Shown: positions 1 to 8,742 of the stretch, piece by piece
Numbering within the stretch: the first letter of the stretch is position 1
Layout: every line of letters starts with the position of its first letter
Source of the DNA: Halomonas llamarensis
Lineage (GTDB): Bacteria > Pseudomonadota > Gammaproteobacteria > Pseudomonadales > Halomonadaceae
Assembly (NCBI RefSeq): GCF_023555005.1
Contig: NZ_JAMJPJ010000005.1
Coordinates: forward strand, 1-64,000
DNA: 64,000 nt
Direction of reading: 5' to 3'
Notes under the pieces: model-generated
What the model was told of the DNA's origin: nothing
What the model saw: only the letters and a program-made list of their open reading frames with translations
The model's database searches: none
Made by a program: the position numbers and the translations under genes

Positions 1-94
1 TGAGGCTGGACATCTGCTGCAAGACCGTATTGACTATTTCCATGAAAGCCTGTGCTCGGGTGGTGATGTTGTCAGAGACCCCATTATCTGAGCA

Positions 95-502
95 TCAGGC
101 TTTCTTTAAAACTGTCCGAACCATTGTTGGATGAAGCGTTATAAATTCTGCATTGCTTGGTTTATTCCCGGTGATGTACAAGGGCACACGTTCATAGCCG
201 CCAGCAGGGTAGCGAGCACGCACCGCAGGCTGAGTATCTAAAGGCTCAATCAGGCGACGAAAGTGCGTATGCTCCGGTGGGTCCATTGCGTTAGGTACGG
301 AGAGGTGGCGGCTAGCTGCGTTGCTGAACGTTTTATGATCATGAATCACCCGCACCATATCGTTATGACAAAAGAGCGACCATTGCAGATAGTCGCTGAA
401 TGCGACTGAAAAACGGTGGCGCATGGCGTCATAAGCAGCGATTTGATCACGTTGAACGTTATCATCACGAGGGTCCCAGTCTTGTGGTCTAGGGTCGGTC
501 AT
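95..502 (-). pseudogene. Cytochrome P450 N-terminal fragment joined to unrelated sequence
   Basis: The frame opens at an ATG (502) with a good ribosome binding site (AAAGGAG, about 6 bases upstream). Its first 70-85 residues look like the start of a bacterial cytochrome P450: the 'WSLFCHNDMVRVIHDHKTFSNAA' region and the DPPEHTHFRRL motif that leads into the C helix. After 'RRLIEPLD' the P450 match stops. About 48 residues follow that I do not recognise, then a stop. The I-helix, ExxR and haem-cysteine regions are absent, so it cannot be an active P450. It is probably a gene cut by recombination or deletion. The P450 identity of the N-terminus is fairly secure; the source of the tail is unknown. 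Confidence 0.55.
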
Positions 503-777
503 GCTTGCTCCTTTGGCTATTTTATTGCGCCGGATAAGCAAACCAAATATCACCTCATGATATATTGATGCGAGTCACCGTATGTAAGAATCGCTATGAT
601 CGACCACAGTAAGGTATTCAATACGCTAACCGGAGACGGTGGCGCGCGTTAATACGCACCACATAGCCAATTTTTATCAAAGTGGGGCCAAGTATGACTA
701 ATACATGCGTAAACACTTGAAGTAGTAAGCCAAGATAGCTATTCCATACATAGCCCCCCCTAGCACACCTGTAGCCG

Positions 778-969
778 TTACGCTAACTCTTCGACAGTAG
801 CCCACTTACGTCCGTTTAAACCACGTAAATGGAGCAATAACTGATATTGCAACGAGGTAAGCGCGTGGCGCTGACAAATATCTTCACTGTGGCGTAAAAA
901 ACAGCGCAGTTGATAGCGAAACTGAGACAGTTGTTGGAAATCTTGCTTATGTAGGGAAGTCGTCTGCAT
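778..969 (-). pseudogene. MarR-family regulator, truncated by nonsense codon
   Basis: The start is the ATG at 969, preceded by GGAG about 8 bases away. The 63-residue product matches the N-terminal part of MarR-type winged-helix regulators ('LSQFRYQLRCFLRHSEDIC', 'LTSLQYQLLLHLRGLNGR', 'WATVEELA'). It ends exactly where the recognition helices should begin: GAG TTA GCG is followed by TAA and then CGG CTA CAG. Family members usually read ELAERLQ here, so a GAA to TAA change would explain the stop. A few codons later the frame is lost altogether. Without the wing and the dimerisation helices it cannot bind DNA normally. Confidence 0.6.
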
Positions 970-1460
970 TTTCGTCACTCCAATAAAGTTACCCATATAA
1001 CTCGGCTGGTAGGAGGGCGCTCTCAAGCACTCTCTCAAGCTCTCTCTTAAAAGCTCTCTCGACGGATATTGTAAACGACCGTTGCAAAGTCTATCTCCTA
1101 AGGGGTAGCGAGGGGTTATATAGAGGTAACCAGGCAGAAATCGGGCGTTTAATCACCCAGAATTGATTTTCAAGATGCCTGTACTTGAAGTGATTACTTT
1201 CCTTCAAAAAGCCTGGATATCGACCATGTGTCATTTCATTGACCGGGTAGATTTGTTTCAGCAAAGCGCGCGAGTCCTTTGCATAATTTATGCGGACGTG
1301 GCCAATCAAGTCCGTCAAAGCCTCCACGAACAGGCAGCCTAGTGCGGCCTTCGCCACTACTTGCGGGTGTTTGAAGCTGATAGTGGCATTAAAGCGTAGC
1401 GCTTGACGATTAAAGTGGCGGGGCTTTGATGCAATGACTTTGCAGAAAAAGGATACGCTG
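970..1460. other. Gene-poor stretch between marR remnant and CRP/FNR gene
   Basis: About 490 bases lie between the marR remnant start and the CRP-type gene start. They contain the GA-rich short repeats at 1020-1063. A minus-strand frame is open from 1609 down to 1091 (see rejected list), but it has no convincing start or recognisable domain. I see no clear FNR or CRP palindrome and no terminator. The stretch may be further decayed coding DNA. Confidence 0.4.
1020..1063. repeat. Short imperfect direct repeats (GAGAGAGCTT-like)
   Basis: On the minus strand the unit GAGAGAGCTT recurs about four times with small changes (GAGAGAGCTTTTAA, GAGAGAGCTT, GAGAGAGTGCTT, GAGAGCG). It lies just upstream of the marR remnant, in its leader or promoter zone. 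It could be a slippage-prone low-complexity tract or a degraded operator array. Confidence 0.5.
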
Positions 1461-2198
1461 ATGAAGACGGCACAACCGCCCAGTTCCTCGCTTGAATTGC
1501 TCTGCCAGCCATACCAGCTTAATGAGCTGCTGGGTGGCGTCCCGTGGCTAAGTGACCTGACCAAGGCAGAGCGAACCGAACTGCTATCGCAAAGCAGAGT
1601 GGCGTGCATCGAAGATGACGAGTGGCTTTTTCACCAAGACACACCCGCCGAATGGCTCTATATCGTGATTAAGGGCTTGGTGCGCTTGGTGAGGGCCGCG
1701 CGGGACGGAAGCCAAGCCACTATCCGCCATGTCGAGCGCGGCGGCACGCTCGGTGAGCTGAGTATGGTCTCTAATCTCGGCAACTACCTGTACTCCGCAG
1801 AAGCGAAACGCATGACGCACGTGATCGTTCTTCCCGCTGCCGCGTGTCGTCAAGTGCTTGATGCGTATCCCGCCTGCCGCGCTGAGTTTATGAGCCGGCT
1901 GGCACTGGAGCTTACTGATCGTTTGGAGGATTTGGCGCTTGTCACTCAGTGCGATGCCATGGCACGTCTGGTGAGTTACCTTCTTCGACAAATGCCCCGT
2001 GGTCGGGTGCGAACGCCGTACACGCTGCGTCTTTCGTTGCCCAAAATCTGGTTAGCGGATCAGCTGTCGATGACGCCGGAAACGTTGTCGAGGATGCTAG
2101 CTAAGCTTCGCGATCAACAGATGATCGAGACAAGCCGACAACGTTTAACGGTTCTCGATGAGCCCGGCTTGCGACGTTTACTCGCCGCCAGCGAGTAA
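1461..2198 (+). CDS. CRP/FNR-family transcriptional regulator (DNR-like)
   Basis: The 245-residue product has an N-terminal cyclic-nucleotide-binding-like beta barrel ('DDEWLFHQDTPAEWLYIVIKG' region, then GELSM near residue 105), a dimerisation helix, and a C-terminal Crp-type helix-turn-helix with 'LADQLSMTPETLSRML' as recognition region. There is no N-terminal cysteine cluster, so it is not an Fe-S FNR. It resembles the DNR/NnrR group that controls anaerobic nitrogen respiration. The start at 1461 has AAGGA 8-9 bases upstream; an in-frame ATG at 1434 is the alternative. It lies 136 bases upstream of moaB-moeA, which fits control of molybdenum-cofactor or nitrate-respiration genes, but the ligand is not visible in the sequence. 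Confidence 0.75.
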   Translation: MKTAQPPSSSLELLCQPYQLNELLGGVPWLSDLTKAERTELLSQSRVACIEDDEWLFHQDTPAEWLYIVIKGLVRLVRAARDGSQATIRHVERGGTLGELSMVSNLGNYLYSAEAKRMTHVIVLPAAACRQVLDAYPACRAEFMSRLALELTDRLEDLALVTQCDAMARLVSYLLRQMPRGRVRTPYTLRLSLPKIWLADQLSMTPETLSRMLAKLRDQQMIETSRQRLTVLDEPGLRRLLAASE

Positions 2199-2334
2199 AC
2201 GCTAGTCGACGTCACGCTCTTCAATTGGCAGATAGTACTTAAAGAGACAAGAGCAAAGTTTGGCTTTTGTATTAAACAACGTTCCCTTTATATGCCGCTA
2301 CCCGACTTGCGGGTGGTGAGAAAGGAGTTATCTT

Positions 2335-2910
2335 ATGGCTCACGCCAACACGCCCTTTATCCCCTTAGGCATTGCTCTGCTAACCGTCTCTGATACCCGT
2401 GGTTTTAATGAGGATGACAGCGGCGACCTACTGGCCAGTCGCCTCACCGAGGTAGGTCATGAATTGGTCGAGCGGCATATCGTGCCAGACGATGTCTATC
2501 GGATTCGCGCAGAGGTTTCAACGTGGGTAGTGCGTGATGATATCCATGTGGTGATGGTTAACGGTGGCACGGGCTTCACGCCTCGTGACACTACACCCGA
2601 AGCGTTGGCGCCATTGTTCGATAAAGTCATTGATGGCTATGGTGAGCTATTTCGGCAACTATCGTGGTCAAGCATTGCCACCTCCACTATTCAATCTCGT
2701 GCTGTGGCTGGGCTAATTGATCGCACGCTGGTCTTTGCCATGCCAGGCTCCCCTAAGGCATGTGCTACCGCTTGGGATGGCATCCTAGCGGCTCAGCTTG
2801 ATGCTAGCACCAGGCCCTGCAATTTCGTGGCCATGGTGATTCCGGATGCTGGACGCTGTGCTAGCCGTTTTCCGGCAGACAATTCTATTGCTTCTGAGGC
2901 TGAGGCATGA
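2335..2910 (+). CDS. moaB: Molybdenum cofactor biosynthesis protein B
   Basis: The 191-residue protein has the MoaB/MogA molybdopterin-binding fold: 'ALLTVSDTR' at the start, the GGTGFTPRDTTPEA signature around residues 83-96, and 'FAMPGSPKA' near residue 143. The family adenylates molybdopterin before metal insertion, or serves as the MogA equivalent. A strong site (AAAGGAG) precedes the ATG. The stop overlaps the moeA start as ATGA, so the two are translationally coupled. The C-terminal 30 residues extend beyond the usual MoaB core and look low in conservation. Confidence 0.88.
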   Translation: MAHANTPFIPLGIALLTVSDTRGFNEDDSGDLLASRLTEVGHELVERHIVPDDVYRIRAEVSTWVVRDDIHVVMVNGGTGFTPRDTTPEALAPLFDKVIDGYGELFRQLSWSSIATSTIQSRAVAGLIDRTLVFAMPGSPKACATAWDGILAAQLDASTRPCNFVAMVIPDAGRCASRFPADNSIASEAEA

Positions 2911-4154
2911 GCTGCTGCGCTGGTAGTATTTCCTCACCTCTTCTTGATTTCTTTGATGCCCGCGAGAGAATGGTAGCGGCAGCACGCCCTGTCTCCTGCA
3001 ACGAAAAGGTGGAGCTGAGCCAAGCCGTCGGTAGGGTATTGGTTGACGACGTGTTCGCCACCCTCGATATGCCCGGTATCGACAACAGCGCCATGGACGG
3101 CTATGCCCTGCGTCTGAATGAGATCTGCGAGGATGGCTTACCGGTGGAGCTGCGCGTCCCTGCAGGAGCAGAGGTTTTGTCTCTACCAGCAATGAGCTGC
3201 GCCAGAATCTTCACAGGGGCACCGGTGCCACTTGGAGCCGATGTTGTCATACCGCAAGAGCGTGTCCGTCTGGATGCCGATGAGCGTGTGCACATTGAAG
3301 GTGAGTTCGCCAAAGGTGCTAACATTCGTCGTCGTGGAGAGGATACCTGTGAAGGCGATATACTGTTATCTGCTGGAACACGCTTAAATGCGGCAGCTAT
3401 CGCTTTGCTGGCAAGTCACGGAATGGGTGAGGTTGACGTTTTACGACGCCTGAAAGTAGCGCTGATTTCTACGGGAAACGAGCTGATCGAGCCGGGCGCA
3501 ACGCGTGTGCCGGGCCAAGTTTATGACAGTAACCGCGCCATGTTGAAAGCACTATTGATGCAGTCTTCCTGTGACGTGCTCGATTTGGGGGTGACCGCTG
3601 ATAGTGTGACTGAACTCCAACAGACCTTTACCCAGGCTCGTGACGAAGCCGATTTGGTTGTATGTACTGGAGGCATTTCGGTGGGTGAAGAAGATCACGC
3701 CCGCCCAGTGTTGGAGAGGCTTGGTGGCGTTTCCTTTCATGGTGTCGCCATCAAACCCGGTAAGCCATTCACCCTAGGTTACCTGGGCGACTCTCCTGAA
3801 GCCGGTATCCCGTTCGTTGGTTTGCCGTGCAACCCCGTCGCTTCGCTGGTAGGCTGGCAATTGCTGGCTTTGCCGTTGGTGCACGGTTGCCAGGGACGTA
3901 TCCCGGCCGAGTTACAGCAGTTTCCTGTCGCAGCGGGCTTTTCCAGGCAAGGACCTCAAGGGCGACGTGAGTTACTGCGCGTGGTGCTCGACTAGTATTC
4001 CGGGGTGCCGGTTGCCTATCTAGCGGGTGGGCAGGGGTCGCATATGCTCAGTGCTGCGAGTAAGTCCCAAGGATATCTGATGATTGATGCTAACCAGGAT
4101 GTGGAAGAAGGCGATGCCTATTTATATTGCCCTGTCGCCCAGTTTCTTGATTAA
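2907..4154 (+). pseudogene. moeA: Molybdopterin molybdenumtransferase MoeA, interrupted by in-frame TAG
   Basis: The reading frame starts in the ATGA overlap with moaB and runs 362 codons to a TAG at 3993-3995. The same frame then continues without interruption for 52 more codons to TAA at 4152-4154. The part after the TAG ('GVPVAYLAGGQGSHMLSAAS', then 'LMIDANQDVEEGDAYLYCP') is recognisably MoeA domain IV. Together they make about 415 residues, the normal family length. Domains I-III look intact, with 'DNSAMDGYA' (about 62-70) and the 'STGNEL' and 'TGGISVG' motifs. Translation stopping at TAG loses domain IV, which normally contributes to the active-site region. MoeA inserts molybdate into adenylated molybdopterin. 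The TAG may be a real nonsense mutation or a base-call error. Confidence 0.8.
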
Positions 4155-4378
4155 GCTTAGGCGGCCAACGCTTTCGCGGTAGGTAATCAGTAACAAGCCG
4201 TTAAGTGGTGTCCTATCATGCTGGAGTTTCAAGATAAACGTGGGCAGGCGCAAAAAAGATTAAACGGCTAGTGCTAGTTGCTTGAAGGTCACAAGGAAAA
4301 ATGGCGGAGGAAAGCAGAGATGTGCATGTGTCACATATACGTCAGATAGGTATCACAACAAATTAGCATGCTAAAGAC

Positions 4379-4413
4379 GAAAAAAAGGCAGACCAGTAAA
4401 TTACTGATCTGCC
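4379..4413 (-). terminator. Rho-independent terminator of tRNA-fMet
   Basis: Read on the minus strand, GGCAGATCAGTAA pairs with TTACTGGTCTGCC (one G-T wobble), followed by a run of seven T. It lies about 12 bases beyond the CCA end of the tRNA gene. Confidence 0.85.
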
Positions 4414-4424
4414 TCTTAAAATAT

Positions 4425-4501
<77 letters not shown>

Positions 4502-4515
4502 TCAACGTGTTGCGT

Positions 4516-4543
4516 ATACTACGCTTTTTTTACGTTGCGTCAA
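4516..4543 (-). promoter_or_regulatory. Sigma-70 promoter of tRNA-fMet
   Basis: On the minus strand TTGACG (4543-4538) and TAGTAT (4521-4516) are separated by 16 bases. The -10 box is about 14 bases from the mature tRNA 5' end, and the region between is fairly GC-rich (ACGCAACACG), as in stringently controlled stable-RNA promoters. Confidence 0.65.
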
Positions 4544-4788
4544 GACATAATTCGAAACCTTTGCCTTATATTCGTATGTGCCATCATGCTGCAACATGTC
4601 TGCATCGACGCTATGCTGATATAACAAAGGCATAGTGTTAGCTTACAGCAACACGTTTTGTTGACGGCATGTATGAGTAAATGCAAATACGCTTGCCGTT
4701 GATGCTTTGGCGCAGTCGCGCCTTTTCATAGATGGTTTGTGAAACACGAATGTGATCCAAGCCATGTGTCATATCAGGGAGGTAGTCT

Positions 4789-5535
4789 ATGGCCAATCAA
4801 GCCCCCGTCGCCTGGGTAACTGGTGGAACTGGTGGTATCGGGACAGCAATTTGCCGCACGTTGGCGGATGCCGGTTACCAGGTTGTGGCGGGTTATCACA
4901 ATCCCGACAAAGCCAAAACCTGGCTGGAAACGCAAAAAACCGACGGTTACGATAACATTGCGCTTTCCGGTGTTGAGCTATCTGACTTTGATGCGTGCCT
5001 TAACGGTGCGCGAGACATTGAGAGTCAGCATGGCCCAATCACTGTGCTGGTAAACTGTGCGGGGATTACCCGAGACGGCACATTGAAGAAAATGTCGCAC
5101 GAACAGTGGAGCGAGGTAATCGATACCAACCTTAATAGTGTTTTCAATACCTGTCGCAGCGTCATTGAGAGCATGTTGGAGCACGGTTACGGTCGCATTA
5201 TCAATATCTCTTCTATTAACGGTCGGAAAGGTCAGTTTGGACAGGTGAACTACGCCGCGGCCAAAGCGGGCATGCACGGCCTTACCATGTCGTTGGCACA
5301 AGAAACAGCGACAAAAGGCATTACCGTTAATACGGTCTCTCCCGGTTATATCGCAACTGATATGATCATGAACATTCCGGAGAAGGTCCGGGAAGCCATT
5401 CGTGAAACCATTCCGGTGAAGCGTTACGGCAAGCCAGAAGAAATCGGCCGCTTGGTAACATTCCTGGCAGATAAGGAGTCAGGCTTTATTACCGGTGCCA
5501 ACATTGATATCAACGGTGGCCAATTTATGGGGTAA
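4789..5535 (+). CDS. phaB: Acetoacetyl-CoA reductase
   Basis: The 248-residue short-chain dehydrogenase reduces acetoacetyl-CoA to (R)-3-hydroxybutyryl-CoA with NADPH, the second step of polyhydroxybutyrate synthesis. Visible features: the TGGTGGIGTA nucleotide-binding loop (12-21), NCAG (about 88), the catalytic serine in 'INISSINGRKGQFGQ' and the Y-x-x-x-K in 'YAAAKAG' (about 153-159), then 'PGYIATDM'. 'NGRKGQFGQVNYAAAKAG' is typical of PhaB rather than FabG. The start has GGGAGG upstream. It stands alone between the tRNA and a bidirectional hairpin; no phaA or phaC is in the window. FabG is the less likely alternative. Confidence 0.88.
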   Translation: MANQAPVAWVTGGTGGIGTAICRTLADAGYQVVAGYHNPDKAKTWLETQKTDGYDNIALSGVELSDFDACLNGARDIESQHGPITVLVNCAGITRDGTLKKMSHEQWSEVIDTNLNSVFNTCRSVIESMLEHGYGRIINISSINGRKGQFGQVNYAAAKAGMHGLTMSLAQETATKGITVNTVSPGYIATDMIMNIPEKVREAIRETIPVKRYGKPEEIGRLVTFLADKESGFITGANIDINGGQFMG

Positions 5536-5571
5536 CACCTCATCTAGTGGCGACTGTTTGTTAGCGATAGA

Positions 5572-5610
5572 AACGCAAAGCGGGAGGCTTAAAGCCTCCC
5601 GCTTTGCGTT
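5572..5610. terminator. Bidirectional terminator between phaB and the DUF349 gene
   Basis: AACGCAAAGCGGGAGGCT is followed by its exact complement after a three-base loop, a stem of about 18 pairs. It lies between convergent genes and probably serves both. Confidence 0.85.
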
Positions 5611-5670
5611 TAGTGCTGTTATTGAGCACTGTTGTTTCGTGCCGGTGTTTAGCTAAAGGTGAGTGGCTTT

Positions 5671-8487
5671 TTATGGCGGTGGTAAGCGCGAAAGCCGTGA
5701 AAGCAGGTCATCGAGTTCGCCCACCTCTGCGTTCCACAGTGTTTCCGGCATTGGGCCGAGTGCAAGTAGCGCGGCGAGAATCGCTTCTAGCTCTTCGGCA
5801 CGGCTGCGCGTTTGTTGTAGGCCCTCGTTTAAGCGCTTGACTTGAATCGCTAAACGAAGCGGTTCGTCGCTTTGCTTAACGCGCCCGAGCGCAAGGAGTG
5901 ACAGGTGAACACGCAACCGTGCCAGCTCTTCGCGTATGGTTTCTTGCTGGGTTGTATCAAACGTGGCGGCGTTTGCACGCTTTGCATTGCGGGTTTCATG
6001 GGCCGGTATAAACGCGGCAGGTAGCGGCGTTTGGAGTGTTTCATCAGCATCGACGGGAGCCACTGCATCAGGGGTGTCCAGCGCGAGTTGGTCAGCGGCT
6101 AGATGCGCATTGACGAGCGGTAAGATGTCTTGCCACTGAGTGACTTGCGCCACAATGCCTACGCGGTTTAGGCGTTCCCGTCGAGTGCGAACAATGCCGC
6201 TTAAACGCTTTTGCATGCCGTCGCTCCGGCGGCTTTTGGAAAGCGGTTCTAATGCCTCTGCTTCACGCAAAAAACCTTCAAGCGTCGCGGCATCGTCAGG
6301 ACTATTGGGCTGCCAAGCATCCATGCGTTCAATCAGTGCCTGCATGGCATCTAACTGTTGTTGCTGATGCGCGACGCGCTCTGATTGCTGAGCGTCACGC
6401 CGGGCAAATACCTGATCACACGCGTGGCGGAAGGTTTTCCACAGCGCTTGTTCTTCGCCTTTAGGCGCGCGGCCAAGTTGACGCCATTGCTGCTGCAACT
6501 GCTTTGCCTGTTGCGTGCGTGCGCTGATGGGTGTGTCGTTCGCGTCAACGAGGGCGCGCGCTTGCTCTGCCAATTCTCGTTTTTGTTCAGCGATGACATG
6601 GGCGCGTTCGTCGATCAGTGCCTGCAGGCGGTGGCGCATGCGTCCAAAGCGGCGACCGATACTTTCGGCGTGCTCGCGCGGCACTGGCGAGTAATGGCGC
6701 CACTGGTGGCGAGCTTTATCGCGAATTTCGCGCAGCACGTCGGGGTCGGCGTCGGCGGAAGGCTGCTCTAACAGCGCTTCTAACTGCTCGCATAGCGCTT
6801 CCCGAGCCGCGAGGTTATCTTGCCGCTGCTGGGTGAGGCGCTCACGCCACGAGGCTAGGCGCTCATGAATGGCATTTGAGGCGGCGCGAAAGCGGGCGGA
6901 AAGTTCGCGGCTAGCGGCGGCGTCGCCTAGGGATTTCCACTCTTTGACGAGCTGCCGGTGACGGCGGTCTAACGCGGCCTCGGCGAGTGGCGAGTCGTTA
7001 GCAAGCGCTTCAATGCTTTCACATAGCTGCTCGCGTTTGGGGCCAGCCACAAAACCGCGCCAGTCGCGTAGTTCCGCAAGCCGGGCGCCCAGATGTTTGA
7101 ACCGTGAGATAAGTGGCTTAGCCTGCTTGCTACTAAGTGATTCAACTTGCGGCTTAATCCGCTGATGCAGGCGACTAGCACTTTTAAACGCGCCGCGTTC
7201 AAGCAATTGCTCAAAGGCGTCGAGCTCTTGGTTTAGCGTCTCTAGTGTGGCGGATGAGGGAGCTGACGCCGTGTTCTCATCTTGCTGGGCGTTAAGGGCG
7301 GCTTGAGCCCGCTGCAGAAGCATCGGCGCGACGAGTTTTTTAGGCCAGCGGCAGGCGCTTACATGCGCCGAAAGGGCGGTGGAGTCGGCATTGTGTAATG
7401 CGTCTTCAAGGGCAGATTGCTCGGCAAGCCAACGCTCCCACGCGGCGCTGATTTCTTCGTAGCGTTGCATCGCGCGGTCGTAGCGTTCGCTGCTGGCTTC
7501 GCTTGGCAGGTGCGTATCCGAAAGCGCTTGCCAGCGTTGGGCCAGTAAGCGATGTTGAGCGCGTAAGCTCTCAATATCTTGGTCACTTATGCTATCGCCG
7601 TGCTGCAAACCGTCCAGGCTTTCTTCCAACCCTTCAAGAAGCTGCTCGCGGGTGGCTTCGGCAGCTTCTTGTTGCTGTTGGCGCTGTTGGCGCGCATGTT
7701 CTTGGGTTTCGTGGTCGTGAAGGGTCTTTCGGCACGCCAGCACCGCCTGTTGGTAGCGCACGTCTTGCTCAGCGGTAGGGGGCTTTTCAAGTGGCTCCCA
7801 TTCGCGCTGTAGGTGGCGGAAACGGCCAGCGTAGAGCGGCTCCCAGGGCGATTTCGCATGTTGTTCTAATGCCTTCAGTAGCGTTTCGCGCCGCTCGTGC
7901 TGGTTTTTCCCCCACTCGGCATCGGCTTTGAGGCGGTTTAACCGCTCCCGTGCGAGGCGAGCCACTTGGCGATCACGGCGAGACTCTTTGAGTAGCCGCT
8001 TGAGGCCGGCTTCGCTTGCTACTTGCTCCGCGGCGCGGTGGCGCACTGCCACCACGGCGTTGTGGCACGCTTGGTGAATAAAATCGTCTTCTGCGTTGAG
8101 TCGTTCGAGTGCGCTCAAACGCAAGTTTAGATTGTCACCGCCTAGCGCCACAGCGTTGAGCAAGCGCGAATCTTTAAGCTCGCCCAGCTTGGCTTGGCGC
8201 TCGGCTAAATCGTGCTCGCCGGCCTGCCCGCACAGGCGTGCTAATATAGCGCTAAACCACGCCTCAATATCGTGGTGTTGCGGGTAGGCCGCGATTAGCC
8301 CGTCAAGATCGTCAAGGGAGGTTAAAGCCTCCAGGCGAATATCGGCTTGATCATCGGAAGCCAGCATTTTGAGCGCTTGATGCTGCTCAGGCTTTGTGGG
8401 GTCGAGCCGTGAAAGGGCCTGGCGACGCACCTCGGGGTCGGGATGTTGCCACCGAGGGGCGAACAGGCGTCGTAACAGTCCGTGCAT
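5671..8487 (-). CDS. DUF349-repeat protein
   Basis: The 938-residue, highly charged, Gln/Ala/Arg-rich helical protein begins with a short HEAT-like segment ('HPDPEVRRQALSRLD', 'DIRLEALTSLDDLDGL'). It then carries several DUF349-type repeats, recognisable from recurring 'W..L' patterns such as 'LLAQRWQALSD', 'RQLVKEWKSLGD' and 'KQLQQQWRQLGRAPKG'. Long stretches look coiled-coil. There is no signal peptide or membrane segment, so it should be cytoplasmic. DUF349 has no established biochemical function. The start has AGGA about 7 bases upstream. It is transcribed away from minC, with 255 bases between. The length and antisense frames are clean, so it is a real gene. Confidence 0.85.
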   Translation of the reverse strand: MHGLLRRLFAPRWQHPDPEVRRQALSRLDPTKPEQHQALKMLASDDQADIRLEALTSLDDLDGLIAAYPQHHDIEAWFSAILARLCGQAGEHDLAERQAKLGELKDSRLLNAVALGGDNLNLRLSALERLNAEDDFIHQACHNAVVAVRHRAAEQVASEAGLKRLLKESRRDRQVARLARERLNRLKADAEWGKNQHERRETLLKALEQHAKSPWEPLYAGRFRHLQREWEPLEKPPTAEQDVRYQQAVLACRKTLHDHETQEHARQQRQQQQEAAEATREQLLEGLEESLDGLQHGDSISDQDIESLRAQHRLLAQRWQALSDTHLPSEASSERYDRAMQRYEEISAAWERWLAEQSALEDALHNADSTALSAHVSACRWPKKLVAPMLLQRAQAALNAQQDENTASAPSSATLETLNQELDAFEQLLERGAFKSASRLHQRIKPQVESLSSKQAKPLISRFKHLGARLAELRDWRGFVAGPKREQLCESIEALANDSPLAEAALDRRHRQLVKEWKSLGDAAASRELSARFRAASNAIHERLASWRERLTQQRQDNLAAREALCEQLEALLEQPSADADPDVLREIRDKARHQWRHYSPVPREHAESIGRRFGRMRHRLQALIDERAHVIAEQKRELAEQARALVDANDTPISARTQQAKQLQQQWRQLGRAPKGEEQALWKTFRHACDQVFARRDAQQSERVAHQQQQLDAMQALIERMDAWQPNSPDDAATLEGFLREAEALEPLSKSRRSDGMQKRLSGIVRTRRERLNRVGIVAQVTQWQDILPLVNAHLAADQLALDTPDAVAPVDADETLQTPLPAAFIPAHETRNAKRANAATFDTTQQETIREELARLRVHLSLLALGRVKQSDEPLRLAIQVKRLNEGLQQTRSRAEELEAILAALLALGPMPETLWNAEVGELDDLLSRLSRLPPP

Positions 8488-8742
8488 GGGTCATCCTGCT
8501 GTGAGGGGCCTAGCGAAAAAAATATAGGTAAAAAATCGATCAGCGCCTTTTGACAGTTGCAGTTGCCTGCGCTGTCGCTTAGCTTTGGTCGATATAGCGT
8601 CGTTTGCGCTTCCTTATGCTGATGATGGTGCCTCCTTATAGAGCAGCGTCTTTATAGACAGAGAATGTTAAGCTCCACCGCCGTAGCGTATGAGAATGGG
8701 CTACCTTTATATTCTACCTGATCAAGACATGGAGTTTCGGCC

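Noticed and set aside
1091..1609. A 172-codon minus-strand open frame between the marR remnant and the CRP-type gene.
   Set aside because: Its 5' part lies antisense inside the CRP gene, no good ribosome binding site is seen, and no domain is recognisable. The distal 114 residues could be a decayed gene, but I cannot support it.
3993..3995. TAG in moeA as pyrrolysine or programmed read-through.
   Set aside because: No pylT or pylS-like gene or read-through context is visible. A plain nonsense mutation or base error is simpler.
4301..4366. A 21-codon plus-strand ORF after moeA with AAGGA five bases upstream.
   Set aside because: Very short, polar, no recognisable feature, and it lies in a spacer with no gene neighbour that would use it.
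4661..4689. TTGACG with CAAATA 17 bases on, as a phaB promoter.
   Set aside because: The -10 box matches only two of six consensus positions.
5936..7812. Long plus-strand open frames inside the DUF349 gene.
   Set aside because: Antisense shadows of a continuous 938-codon repeat protein; none has a start site or domain.
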